Of a stretch of 64,000 bases of DNA, positions 10,101 to 25,100 are shown piece by piece. Made by a program: the position numbers and the translations under genes. Every line of letters begins with the position of its first letter. Within the stretch, counting starts at the first letter, position 1. This stretch comes from Incurvaria masculella. Taxonomy: Eukaryota; Arthropoda; Insecta; Lepidoptera; Incurvariidae. The notes below the pieces were generated by a model. The model did not search any database. It was not told the origin of the DNA and saw only the letters and a program-made list of their open reading frames with translations. The stretch spans positions 6,187,036-6,251,035 of the forward strand of contig OX335643.1 of NCBI GenBank assembly GCA_946894095.1, given 5' to 3'.

Positions 10101-13100
10101 TGAGACTTAAGATGCATCTGGTGACGTTTCTACGAGCTTAAAGTGTCTAATATGTATAAATTCGGATTCACCTTAGTCAAAACAATTTAACCACGGTAGT
10201 TTGATCCAATAACACTTACATATATTGGTAACGATTTTCTAGCCCATACAAACTTTCTCCTTTCGAAGATATTTGGAAATAATGAAAATGTTGTATCGGA
10301 TAATTTGAAACGTATGGACAAAGTGTGAAAACTGTGGTCAGTAATCGAAGCATCGACCGTGCCTTGCTTCGCTTTATTTTTTGTGACCGGACGAGAAAGT
10401 GTGATTCAAACCTTACCTCCATAGTTTGGGTTATCGGTGAATAGTCGGAGAGGATCTTGATGCGAGGGTTTCTGATCTTAAGGGAACCGTCACGAGAGAT
10501 CTGTACACCTTCCTTCGCCTGGTGACATCAACCATAATATTTATTAACGAAATGTAATCCTGAAAGTCTATTAAAACAAGTTCTTCATACATTTAACTAT
10601 ATCATATCACAGAAAATTTCGCATTTCAATGAATATTTAATTCAATCGATGTTTTATAATGAGCATACATAACAATACTACCAGATTATGTATTGTGTTA
10701 TGAAACTATGGATGGACATGGATGGCTAAACCCACACCTACTGTCATGACATTAGTTAGACCCATTACCTGGAAACTAAGTGCCGTGCCAGCGCGCTCTT
10801 AATATTCCACGGTTACATTGAACTTATTGAAAAACAAAGAAAGTATTCTTTGCCGATTAGACCATCATTCATTGAATCTCTTGGTGCGCCCTAACCCAGG
10901 CGGGATGAACTTTGAAAAGTGGAATGTAATGAAAAGGACCTACAGTTTTCAATTTGATGGAATCCCATCCATGCCTCTCAACTGTCCATCGGCAGAGCCG
11001 AAAACCAAGCCGAGAATCGGAGCACCCCCTTGTGGTTGACATTAGTCTCTTGAGATTGAACCTTTTCTCAAACATATTTCCCCTGCCGCACCGCCAGAAT
11101 ATGGAGCTGTCTGCTGGGGGGTGCCTTTCCTCATACCTATGGCCTGGCGTGATTTAAACAGGTATGGTAGCTCAGTGATAGTCCGCCAATCCACTGGTAT
11201 GGTCCAAAACCCGGCCAGGTAGTGTTGGTTAACGATTCGATTCGTTGTCACTGAACTACCGATCCTGACAAAAAAGTTAACGTTTCAATAGTTTCGAGTC
11301 CATAAGAAAGTAATTAACACTTACCCAGTTAACGTATGAATAGGTTGTGGGTTCGTTGACTACAGTGCATATTAACTTCACGACGTTACCGACTCTTTCC
11401 TGAGTGATTTTTGTAGTAGCATTAGAAGTGACACACTCTGTGAAAAAATAATATAATTTGATCATTTGGCGTGTCTTGAATGTAAAGTTTAATATTAATG
11501 CAAAACAATAGCGATACAGTATAAGAAACTGGCGTATCTGAGGAGCAACGAATGAGTTAATTATATAAGAAAATGCATAATATAAGTAAAGCCAGAGTTT
11601 TAAGTACATATGAAGAGATGTAGTCTGGAGAAGAAAAGGGAAACGTTAAGAGAACCGTTATCGAAGATAAACACTAAGCTTACCTGAGGATATCTCAGGA
11701 GCGCTGTCGCCGGCTGAGGCGATCTTGATGACAGCCTTGGGGTTGTACAGCCAGGACGTTTTGCACACTTCCACACTTAAATCACCATCGTGGTATACAG
11801 AAGAAATTCGTCCTATTTTTCCCAATGACTGAAAATATATTTTCGGAATTTGAAAAATCATAGATTAAGTAAAACAGATTGCCTGAGTGTATGTAACAAA
11901 TATATATGTATAATTGCATACTATTATGAAGCTCCACCAGATGTGTAAGCAGTGATGATAGAGCACAGACAGCATTATTATTTCACTTCCTCTAGTGACA
12001 TACATCTTATTATATGGGATATACGATTGCGGGTGTTACACAACTAATTTTAATTTCATTTTTGGTAACATTTTTGATAATAAGACTACACTAAGTTAAG
12101 TCACAAAGATCCGCGGATTCGAGCAACCCAGTAAACAGGAGAACAGATTAGGGCAACAAGCGAAGAACAAAAGAAACAGCAACCCTTAGTTTAAATTACT
12201 TATAACTAACAAAGTTCTTCTCGAGCCTACTACATACATTCGTGCATCTTCGATATCCCTGTCTCACTACCATACAGACTGCACACCAGCATACCGTTAT
12301 GAATTGCTAACTTAGCTGTAGGCGTTATCGCCCGTCTCTCTGTAATTCTATGAAACAATTTGGGATAGGAGACCACAAAAATATCTGTTGTCTGTGTAGT
12401 TGCCCATAAATAGGATTGATAATATAGGTAATTGCCAATCTAAAAGGTAATCCAGTTCATTGTTTCTGTGCAATATAAAGAAGATCCTGATATGGCACCT
12501 AGTTACCATAAGATGTGCTGATATCACGACACTTAAAACATCAATTTAAAAAAAAATGTATGCTCACACTGTTTATATCAGAACAAAAATATTTTTGAAT
12601 TTATAACACTGTCAGCAACAAAGCGTGACATAAAATTGTTTCATAAGATTTGATGAGTGTCGTTTTCTTAATAACTTGCCATTTTACTTTTAAGCGATAC
12701 ATTCGTTGGGAAAATGCAGTGTCCCATCCATAATAAACGGCCCAAAACACAACGAAAACAACAAAAATTTAACGAGTCTCTAAAATACTTTCCTAGGAAT
12801 TCTCTTACAATATAATTGACCAACATTATTTGCTCTTTCAAGAATACCTTTTCCATTTCATCGTTCCATCCCCCGTGATCTTCTTCTAGCTCCTTCACTT
12901 TCTCCTTGTCGCTGAGCACCCATACTAGGTCTCCTTCCTCGAACTTGTCATCAGTCACCGTGGCCTCTGTGGTGGTGCTGATGGCGGTAGGCAAATGGCG
13001 GACCTCGAGCTTCGCAGCTGCGATCGCTGCTACATGGCTGAATTTCGATATTCCGCACGTATACCAGCCCGCATCTTCAGGTTTCACATCCTCAATCTTC

Positions 13101-16100
13101 AAAGAGAGTATTTCTCAGATTAAAGAAACTGTATTTGTTTTTATATTTTTTTTACAAAATATTATGCTTGGTCTTAACGGAGGTATGGTCCAAACGTCAA
13201 CCAGGTATTCCATGATATATTTGGCGTTCAAAAGTAGATAACATTTTGTGGCCCGACTTAAAAAAAATCGTGTTACTTTTACATTTTTGTAAATACCTAT
13301 ATACAAAATGTATGGGCAGGTCGATATTTTAAAGTCGTATAACACAATTGTCTATACCTTTTTGCTCCAAATATGCTTAGGAATAAATGACCGGTTGACG
13401 TTTTGACAAATATCTTTAATTAATCGCTAGTTGATGAATATTTGCACAAGTTTAATATTTTAATTATTAATAAGTTTATAATTACGGATGAATAAACTAT
13501 TGATAAGTAAGACAAATGAATGCTTATATGATTTTAAAAAAATAAACAAAATAAAAACGTACATAGAAATTTTTCATTAATTTACCAATTTACCCCTCCC
13601 CCCCTCCCCAAGACATATATATGTGGGCTCTATTTTTTTAATTTTAATAACTATTAATGCAAATCATTTGACATAAACTTGTGTTAAAAACCATTTCGCT
13701 ATTCGTGTGTTTTCCACTCTCAGACTGTAAATAGAATTTCAGTGATTGGTTTAAATATTATTATAAATTAATTATTATTAAATGTACCTTAATTACAGAT
13801 TTCCGCGCTGAAAGTTGTACAGGGAGGGTGATGCGAGGATCCTCAATCTCTTTAACGGAATCACGAAACATTCGTCTGCCGTCCTTTTCCTGTTGATGAA
13901 AACCATGTGTTATTATAATGAAGGTAAATAAAATATTGATATGTACATACAAATCTAAGTTTGTGTATTGCATTCAGATATTAAAAGTTGCATTGCACCG
14001 TATTTTGGCCAGAGTCGGTTTGATTTTAGCTTCGATTTTTGTATCTGATTTTCAATATGTTTTTTACGTTCTTTCCAAATCTAAACTTAACTACTTTAAG
14101 TAATTTACAATGTCGGATGGGGTCAGTTTTTTCCGCAAAATCGCGCACTATTACGATAGAAAAAAAAATAAAATTAGTCAAATTTGTATGTTTCTAATGT
14201 GAACCAGTAAAACTGTAAAAACAATATCTTAATTAATTATAATAGATAAACATCTAATTTACGTTTTCAATAGTTGAAATAATGTTTGTAGCAGTAAATC
14301 ATACAACAATTCAATTCGGAACAAATTTCGGTTCGTGAGGATCAATTCTTTTCATACCTTAATTATGTTTTTGTTGAAAATATCAAAACATTTTGGGATT
14401 TTTTAAAATATGGTAGTAACCCTATCCTTTTCTCATTAACCTAAAGTTAAAACAGCGAAATCTATATTCAAGCAATGTAATCAGATCATTGAAATTTACA
14501 TAATTTACATCCGGATATTCATATCAAGCAGAAATCGTATCTACGATCTTCTGAGATAAAATATTTTCTACTTTAACACAAAGCTACCCATAAGTACCCC
14601 AAAGAAAAATTAGTTAGAAAACGTATATTACATTTTCTAACTAATTTTTCTTTCATTTAGTTAGTTCAATGTAATATCTCCGCTATCTAGTAGATTACCT
14701 AACGATCGCAAGTTCGAATACTGAGTCAGTCAACAAAATAACTGCTTACCCACAACACATGCGAGTCGACAGGTGGGTTCTCGACTGTGCAGGTGAATCT
14801 GACATTGTTGCCAGATCTCTCCTCGGAGATGCTGACAGTCGTGTTGGACTGAGTGCAGTCTGGTGGAATGAAAAATATTGATGTTACTTTACATTCAACC
14901 TTCCTCTAATAGTATTTCAATGCTGCTAGCAACATTTATAACCTAAATAGCTTCGGTACCCGGCTCCGCTTGGGTCAATGTCGTTTTGGACTGATGTCGG
15001 TCTGAATTATTTCCTGGATAAAAAGTACCCCAAAGGGCTGGTCCAAAAGGCTGGTTCAGGACCATGTAACACAGTCAGCCTCAACATCGAAAATGGTAAC
15101 CTATTCCGAACCTGACTGCTCCCAGAGATGCTGTACGTTGATAAAATACGCATTGGTCTTCAGCACAGCCACCTATACCGGTTTTAAAAAAAAAATATAT
15201 TTCGGGCGAGTGGTTCGCAAGTTATGAGAATTTAACACTCACTACTCACTCCTCTGGTAATGAAGCGTTATTAGTTTTGGCCTATAAGTTTTGAGTAGAA
15301 TCAGGCTAGACGTAGATACAAACCACATTTATGTGAATAGGGTAATTGCCTCCTAAGTAATAAGCATTTTATCCCACTGGTCGCACCTCTGGCAAATTAG
15401 CGTGATGCCAAGTAGTCCTAAAGTTGCAGGAAAAGCCATACTTCGGTTTGGTTAGCATCGAGATCGGATAAGTGGTAGCAAATGCCTAAATATGAGGGAT
15501 CGATGGTCCCTAACTTAATATCATATTTTTTTTTATCTAATAGCTATTAATTTCAATACAGAGAACGGACACAATGCAAAGGGTTGCGCCCTTTGTGTCG
15601 CGATGAGCCGCCACAAAGCCACAATATCTGCGCAATAAGAGTGTGTAAGTACATACTAGCACCTTCAGATAGGTATAGATAGGTACAATGCATTCGAAAT
15701 GCAGTATTTTAGCTATTAGATAAAAAACAAATTTGGATAAACAATAATTTTTTAAATTTTGTCCTACTTTTGAAAAAGAAACTAGACTGTTTGATTCATT
15801 ATCTGAAACTGTACTTCCTGCCTTCGAGTATTCCAATGGTTTTCTGTTCAACGTGTGTCATTCATGGGAAAAAGCCAAGATGCTGGTTATGGCATGCAAT
15901 ATTAAGAATGTATTTTAAGTAGTAAAGAAAGAAGAGAGTATCTAGGCATATTTTCGATCACTAATACTGGCCGTATTTCGTATTCTAGACATGCCTTACG
16001 AAATGCGTATTTTGCAGAGACAGCACATTCATACAACATATACAGACGCAACATTTGCAATATAAATAAAAAAAATAAAAAAAAAGATTCTGACGAATTG

Positions 16101-19100
16101 AGAACCTCCTTTTTGAAGTCGGTTAAAAAGAAAAGAAGAAGACTCGATGATGTAATATCATATGGTGATGGCGATTGTAGGGTGACAACTCGAAATGTAA
16201 TATTAAATACCTACCTACAAGGAAATATGTGGCGCGAACTATTTACGTCTACATCTTACCACCGATCTTACTGTGTATGATACCTAGAGAAGTATTAAAT
16301 TCAGATAGAAGAAAATAATAGAAATAATAAATTTACGCGTGGGTATCACTGGAGCACTGCTACCGGCCGGAGCAAGTTTGATGAGGGTATTGGGCTTATA
16401 CCACCATTGGGTGCCACATATACTGGTATAAACGTCTTTTACGCTGTCCTGCCTTAAAACTTTTCCAATTTTTCCCAGCGTCTGCGAAAAGGAACATTAT
16501 TGATATCCAGTTTTTAAATAACCATTCAACATTTTTGCTAACCTGGTATTATGATAATGCAAAATATCTAAGATAGTAAAAATTGATTTTATTCTCTTAC
16601 TTAAAATGTTTATGCAAATCAAGACTTAGGATGAAATCCAATAAAAGTAAGTGTATTTTGCTCTAAGACCAATTGAAGGCAAAGAACTAGAGAAAATTGA
16701 CACACATTTATTGTACAGACAATAACATTAATCTAGTCTTACCTATGGAACACCTGGACTCACCTGTCGCATTTCGTCGGGAAAATTCAAACTGCCAAAG
16801 CGCTTACGAACTGTAGCCTCGTTGAAGAGCACCTGCACCACATCTCCCTCGTGGAACTCTTCGTCCACAGCATCTGGCTTCGTCTCCGTGTCCAGGTGGA
16901 ATGTTTGAATCTCTATGCTCTCGTCTGGCAAGACACGCGCCTCGCCGACTTCAACCTTCACGACAGCGGTAGCAGCTAATTCGTCTTCTTTCTTTAGCTC
17001 GCAGGCGTACCAGCCCTCATCTTCAGACCGCAGATCTCTTATCTGCAGGAAGACAGACATGTGTTGATGAGACAATACAGGGCTTAGCCGTACGAACAAA
17101 TATTGTTGTACATTTGAAATATTAGCAAATTTAAGTTTCTATAGTAACTGTATTTACTTCGAGGAACGCACAGCTGAAAAAAATTATCAGTTGATCTTAC
17201 TGTAATTCTGATAATAACAGCGGTCTTGCAACGTTATTATCGGATTTCATTATAACAGTAAAATTACTGTTGCGATCATATTCTAAAATATTGTTTAGGT
17301 AGAATGTAAGTTCTATCTCCTGCTCGAAGGTCGCCCGAAGCTTCTATCAAAAGTTTTTCAATGTTTGTAGAAAGTGCGACTACGTCCTCGCTCCAAGACC
17401 GAAAGTTCATAGTTTGCCGCGCAATTACTATACTTGCGATATTTATGACTTTCGGCCTTTGTGGCAGCAAAACCTGCCTCTCTCTAAACCCTGTATGTGG
17501 CTTGGAGCAAAGGTGTTCACACAGATCGCGTGGCGGCCTTGTCTTGCTTCCACGGCAGGAGACTCATTAACTAAAATAACCTACTAATCATCATTACCAA
17601 ACATTTTCATTGGTGAAAAATAGTAATGGAATTTGATACAATATATTTATTTCTAATTAATAATATTTTCTAATGACATTTTTTATTCCCGTCCCAATAA
17701 ATCCAAGGGCTTTAAATCGCATCTCGAGATTATAAAAGTTTCACTGATCCTTTTACAATTCGTAATATTATCTCAAGTATATATCACCTTTACCTGTAGT
17801 CTGAAGGTTCTCGTAGATTCCGAATTCACTCTCACCCGGGGGTTCCACACAGAAACAGAGTCTTCAGATATTTGTCCATCTTTATTTACCTGATAATTAA
17901 ACAAATACAAGTTGAGAATTGAATAACTGTTATTTTCTTTAGAGAAAATAATGTCCGTACATTTTTCATCACAACTACATACTCGGGTGAAACCCTTCTC
18001 ACCCAAGTTCCATGATTAGTCTCACTGCTCACATGAAACACATTCAATTTTTTTTTTGTAATATGAACATTTATTACTATGGTATTTATGATAGGGTAAA
18101 TTCTGAAACCAAAGGGAGGTGGTTTAGATGCAATGACGAAACATTTTATTATTAAAATATAATCATGACAAAAAAATACGTCAAAAAATTCTGCATTTGG
18201 ATCACATAATATGTAGGTCGAACCTACTATTTCATATGCCATCGATTGCTTTCGACCTTCTCCTCTCAATCAAATAATTTAAAATAAATCAAATATGTTT
18301 AGTAATATGAAATTTGGGAGAATTTGAGATTTCATCAAGTTAACAAATGTAAAAGTTCTCATATCAATACGTGCTAAAGGCTTAAAACGATGTTTAAGAA
18401 ATCATCAATGTAATAAACCAGAGAAATCAGAATTAAGAAAGTTCGAATGGATTGATAGGTCATTTTCAGCGTCCTTTCTCATTTGCTCATTCACATTTGC
18501 CGCCAATTGATTGTAGGGCTCAAATGGCAGTGGGCTGCTCACGTCAGCCGAAGAGACGACGACCGTTGGAGTAACCGTGTCCTACACTGGCGACCGTGGA
18601 CAGGAAAACGGAGTGTGGGAAGACCACCCGACATCAAGTGCGTCGGCGGAAAGCAGTGGTTCCATACCACTGAGGGCCGGGAGGACTGGAGAAAAATGAG
18701 AGAGGCGTATGTCCAGCCGTGGACGCACACACGCTGACTGACTGACTGATTGTAGGGAGAGAATTGATCAAACGAACTTCAGACCCGTGGAACTCACCCA
18801 ATACACATGCGATTGGTAGGGCTTGTTGTTCACTGTACAGTCCAGGATCACATCATTGCCTACTCTCATCTGTACGATACTGACGGTGGCGTCCGAGCTC
18901 GCGCAATCTGATGGATTAAAACGTGTTTTATTTTAATAAGTAACCGAGTATTGCATGAATTAGAAACATGTATTTATAATAAAAAGAGAATGAATTAGAA
19001 ACATGTATTTATAATAAAAAGAGAATGAATTAGAAACATTTATTTATAATAACGCCTGTGTACGGTTCCTTTAGGAATCATTTACTCATATCATAACTTT

Positions 19101-22100
19101 TGATGTGTACGCATCTGTTCTGTAACAAAACTAACTATTTTGTTTCAGAAATTTAATAATCTTCAACAAACGGGTCGTTAAGCATACGCTCTCCTTCGGT
19201 ACAAAGTTCCGAAACATTATCTTGAATATCTTGACTAGCTATAAATCTTGTTTCACCATTGAAATTTGAATTTGTTTTAAATGCGGATTATATGTGTGGG
19301 TAGCGATAGCATTACACAGCAGGTCGGCTCAGCGGACATGTTGAAAATAACTTAATCAAACATGTTTCAAATCATTTAAAAAAATGTAACAATGTTTATT
19401 AATCTTTTTTCTACTAAATCAGAAACGTTATTATGGTCTCTTACTATTAAAATTTTAAACAAAAAAACAATTTGTCACAATATTGAATTAAATACTCGAA
19501 TGTGGTGTCAACATACATATCTACGAGACAAATAAATATACTTACTTAAAGATTTCTTCGGTGTACTACTTCCTGCTGATGATAGTTTGATGACCGCTTT
19601 GGGGTGGTAGTACCAGGTGTCACCACAAATTTCCACATATAGATCCTTGTCGCTGTCTATCCTCAGCACTTTTCCAATTTTCCCCAGCGTCTAAAGTAAC
19701 AAAACATTTAATAAAAGTATAATTCAATAAAAAATATTCGAGACGTTTATATGTTATTTTTGACATGGCATAATATTTTTTTTAAATAAAGGTATGCGTA
19801 TTTAAAAGTAAATATACTTTTCCGTACTGAGCATGTACGTCTCTTATTCCAAGGAATGTGATATGTATAATCGACCGTGAAGCGAGGAAACATTAATTAA
19901 AGAAAGGTCCCTGTAAAAAGAACGACTTTACGAATAGGCGGCGAAGGTATAGCAGTTTGGCGAAATTGGTTAGACGTAATACCCGCGAATGATATGTTTT
20001 GCTGGTTAGGGTCCAGCCTTGCAGTATATTCGTAAAGTAGTTCTTTTTACAGAGATCTTTCTTTAATTAATGTGTCCTTGCTTCACGGTCGATTATACAT
20101 ACATTAATGTCACATTCCTTAAATATTTAAAAATCGGTTTTGTTTTATCGTGAATATTGTGGAAATTAAAGGTAAGGCGGCTATACCCTCAAGAAAATAG
20201 TGCCATCAGAAACCAACTTACCTGATGCATACTGTCGACAAATCCGACGCGCCCTTCATGTAGCTCTCTAACTCTGGCCTCGTCGGAGAGCACCTGCACC
20301 ACGTCCCCCACCTCGAACTCTCCCCCCGCAACCCGTGTCTCCGTCACCGGGTGGGGCGAACTTGTCTCTTCGACTTTTACGACGCCGATGGCGACTACAT
20401 TTTCGTCGTCGTCAATAAGATCACAGGTGTACCAAGTCAGATCATCAGGCTTCACGTCGTGTATCTGTGTTAATGCATATTTTTAATTAATAACATAAAT
20501 GCGTTAACACTCAGGGCTTTTTTCACCTACTGCTGATTAACTTAATCTCCACGTATTAAGGACCTTTCTTAGCATCTTGCAATCAATACCATTACTAGAT
20601 GCAATCAATACCATTACTAGATAATCAGCACTTAAGTAATAAAGGCCCTTTAAGTGTCGATTAAAATAAATCAGTAGTGGTGAAAAAGGCACCAAATTTT
20701 TTTGTAATACTTTTATATTTGTTTGATGTTGATTTGGGTTACATTGAAGGTATAGTAATAACGCACAAGATATACAATACTGTTTACAAAATTATGTTCG
20801 TGATTTGAATGTTGTATATGTCTTAACTCGCTGGGAAAGTTCGTTAGTGCGATATAGATTTCATGTGTTTTTGAGATCTCGGACGTTCTAGCAGATAGCG
20901 CCATCTAGCGCCATGTTAATTCCTCCTATGCATATATTTGTTGCATTTGTGGCGTGTGAAACTAGCAGCTCTTAGTATAGAGCACTAGGACGCCACAGTA
21001 ATAAAGGCCCTTTAAGTGTCGATTAAAATAAATAAGCAATGGCGCGGAGCCTCGGCATTTGATACCTTGGGCGTGGTCTCGTACAAGATGGATGGGCAAC
21101 CGTTTTTAACATCTGAGGCTGGCCTTGGTTCGGATTCCACGTAACACTCTCGGTGTCCTTTACTACTTATGAGGTAGTAAGTAGGTCTAGCCTGGGTCGG
21201 TGATATCGCATTGAATGCATGAAGGTCGCAGCAGCAATTAATTCTTCATCCAGCTCAAAGTAGCCGTGAAATAAGGTATCATCTAGTTTCCATGTGGTGT
21301 ATTGGGCTTACATCTGAGTAACAGGTATAGGTGAATAAAAAATAAGCTTTAGGTTTTAGGCTATTGGCAGACCTTGCACTTCACCGACTTCAGAAACTAA
21401 CCTTAAAAATATATATTTATAATTTCCACATTACCTTCAGTGTGAAAACTCTGGATGAGCCTTCTATACGCTTGGTTACGTCGAATTCCGGTCTACGATA
21501 GGAATGTTCTGAGAAGATGACTCGGTCTCCCTTTAACTGGAACACAATTAATTTTGGTTAATCAATTCAAATATCCTTGTAACGATTTCGATATTGAGAA
21601 ATAATAAGGTTATAAATATCATTTTACAAAACACATAAATGTGCATCTATAAATTTTTAAATTGTACGTTTCATACCTTTGCATTTATTTTGAAGCACAC
21701 AAAAAAAAACTGCGAACGAAATCGCGTATTTTTGCTTATTTAGGTTAAGTTGAGTTAATTCAAAGTTTTTTTTGACTGTTTAAGTATTTACAACCATACA
21801 ATATACAACCACCTAAAATATGGTCGAGAGAGGCAATGGCTGTGCCCGGCGTGATGCTCGTGAACGGGTGTTGTTTGTGGGGACTGGCCTGCTCCAATTG
21901 GCAACATGTTAGTTGGTGGGGATAGTCTTTTCAAATAAAATTATATTTGTCATGAACTGTCGCATATGGCATGAATTGTATTTTTTTTTGTGAATTCATG
22001 TTAAATTAGTGTTTTACCTATGTTGTTGTTAAAAAAATTGACAAACACTTTTATAAATTAAGACTTAGGGCCGAGTGCACGAAAGAACAAAAAACCGGCC

Positions 22101-25100
22101 AAGTGCGAGTCGGACTCGCACACGAATGGTTCCGTACCATCGTACAAGATTTGCCCCAAAATAACACGTTTTTTGTATGGGGTCCCCCTTTAATTTTTAT
22201 TATTTTATAATATTACCTATTTGTTGTTATATCGGCAAAATAAATACATAATCTGTGAAAATTTCAGCTTCCTACCTGTTATGGTTCATGAGATACAGCC
22301 CTGTGACAGACGGACGGACGGACGGGCGAACGGACGGACAGCAGAGGCTTAGTAATAGGGTTCCGTTTTCACCCTTTGGGTACGGAACCCTAAAAATAAA
22401 AATCAGCGTCAACGTATGATTAAGCACGTCACTTTGTATGGACAGTATAGAAGAAACTCCATGCTGTTTACTAAAAGTGACGTGTTTGAGCATTGATTAA
22501 CTCGGCCGTCTTTTCGTGCAATCGGGGCTAAGAGGCCGTTGAAGAAAAAAACCGCGGAGGTTATTTCCAGTTCTTCTTCGCCGTGTTTTGTTTCGCTGAA
22601 CTGGCCAATGTTAAAATATGACAAATCCGATTGCAGTGTACTGTCTATGGATGATGAATAAACAATACAACAATACATAACATCACGCCGTTTCCCAGAA
22701 AGGGTAGGCAGATGTGATAGAGCCCGATGCGGTACGACCACAGCTTCTTCTATCACTTCATCGCCAGACATGCATTTCTTTATATGTTGCAGTTTCTTTA
22801 TTTCGTCCGATGTAAATTAAACTATCGGATTCGTATTTATTTTCTTTTTTCTGCCGGTTCGATTACGTCTGGCGAAGAAGATGGCTTACGCTCTACGATT
22901 ATATTTGCTACAAATTAGACCTTCACTTATTACATATTCTTTGCTTTTACGTCTTTGCGTATACGTCACATTTTTATAGAGAGCTTAATTTTCCGATGTT
23001 TGCGATGGAACGATTTTTTTACACAAAATTAGAATATTATATAGAAGTTAAATTATTATATTACAAAACTCACCAAGCGCACACCTGAACTTGAGTCTTT
23101 ATCAGTCATTGTGCATTTCAAGTTCACGCTGTCCCCTATTTTTGTTTGCCTGAAGTCGATTGTGGCGTTGCTGTAAACGCATTCTGAAAAAAAAACAATG
23201 TATTACACTGATACATGGAAACATACCATTTTATCTACAGATATACGTATTTTTTTCAAATTGTTTTCGGCAGTCTTGGCGCCGCGCTGAGTTTTGCGAG
23301 GTGAGGTGTATAAGGCCGACGTGGGAACCTAAGGGCTCTCGACACAGCTAACAATGCTATTTTGTCATAAAAATCGTTTTTCAATTACGGGTTCTTCGAA
23401 CCGGCCGCCTTCGAGCAACGAAATGGTGGAATTTGCTACTACTATCGCTGCTATTATTTGCACACTAAACCCTCACTAAGCGCAGTTGCAACAATCCACT
23501 CACAGACGAACTAGAACAGTTTTTTTTGTCTTAGCGAAACTGCTAATAATGTTATTATTTACATTCGGTTCGGAAATTAAAAGAATGAATATGAATTATT
23601 GCTAAAGTACAATATCATGTTTCATTATTCTTCGAATTAATACGTTTACAGGTTAACTGTTTTTTTATATTATTGCTACCATGCACTCTCTGACAAACAA
23701 GCTGCAGAGAATCAGATCACCTCCTTGTGGTTGATATTAGATTTTTGAATAAGAACCGTTTCTCAAACTCATTTATCTGCCGCACCGCCAGGATATGGAA
23801 CTGTCTGCCGATCGGTTTCTTTTCTATAACCTATAAGCTGGGAGTCTTCAAATATAATTTGAATAAGCTCGATAACTCAGCGATAGTCCTCAAATCCGCT
23901 GGTATGGTGCCTCGCTGAGCTTGGTTTCACGAGGTGAGGTGGATTTGGCTTTTCTGAGCACCTTTGGTCTCTCAGCATAGCCACCCATACTGGTTTTTCA
24001 TAAAGTAAGCTTGAAACCTAGATGATGTCAATCACAATAACTGCATTTGTGTTCGATACTTATACGGTCATTCGTTTTTTGCATAAAGAAGACCCAGACG
24101 GAGTTGACGTTAGCACTAGTTAAGCAGTGTTAATAATTTGTTAATTCTCAACAAGGAGGTATTTTATTTTTACAAATGTAATAGGATTATACGTCGAAAC
24201 AACATTGAATCAAGGACACTGTTATAAAATACAGAAACCTGCAAACATTTATTATAGGCATTATTTAAACGAGAAAGCAAAACAATAACGGAAATGACGT
24301 ACTTATAATAATAATCATAATATAATAAAGCTTATGATTCTGTACCACATTCCTGGTTGAAGAAGGTCTTAGAAATATATAAAATAGATAATAATCTTAT
24401 ACACTTTCTCAGCCAGTGTATGGATAATTGGCAAACAATAATCTCCACTAAAGGTTATGTTTCTGACCCAATACAGATTAAGGAGGGAATATTCCAGGGT
24501 GTTAGTCTTAGTCCACTCTGGTTCTGTTTAGCACTTAACCCCTTGAGCTTTTTACTGAACCAGACTGAATTAGGTTATCAACTGCAGAGAGGCGGACAAA
24601 AACAATCACACCTCTTCTACATGGATGACTTTAAACTGACAACAGCAAACGAGGAACATCTAGCCGAACTCCTAAACGTAACATCAACATTTAGTGATGG
24701 AGTTTGACCTTGATAAATGTGCAGTCATTCATGCTAGAAGAGGCGTTGTACAGAGCTCGCCTGATCTTATCATCACTGGCGAGCATGCAATTCGAGCCCT
24801 CTCCGCAGGAGACTCTTATAAATATCTAGGCCTCAATCACGGGGAGGCGAAAACAACTGTGAAAGAAAAGTTTTGGTCTCGCACAAAAACCATATTAATG
24901 AGCCATTTGGGTGGTGCGAACAAACTCTTAACTTTCAATGGTTGGGCAGTACCCGTGATTGGATACACCTTTGGCATAGTGCGTTGGTCTAAGACCGAGC
25001 TGGAGGCCTTGGATCGCAAAGTTCGCACAACTATGACCACTTTCCGTATGCACCACCAGCGGTCGTCGGTCATGAGGTTGTACATACCTCGGAAATTAGG

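Larger units (their letters stand above)
13668..15260. repeat. Segmental duplication, left copy, part B (pairs with 62438-64000)
   Basis: Near-identical to 62438-64000 in the same direction, including exons 37-38. The homology runs to the right edge of the window, so the duplicated block is larger than what is visible. Confidence 0.9.

Noticed and set aside
13115..13345. Intronic small ORFs of 60-110 codons throughout the window
   Set aside because: AT-rich chance ORFs without domains or splice context.
18955..19056. CRISPR-like direct repeats
   Set aside because: Simple 35-bp head-to-tail minisatellite without spacers, in a eukaryotic intron.
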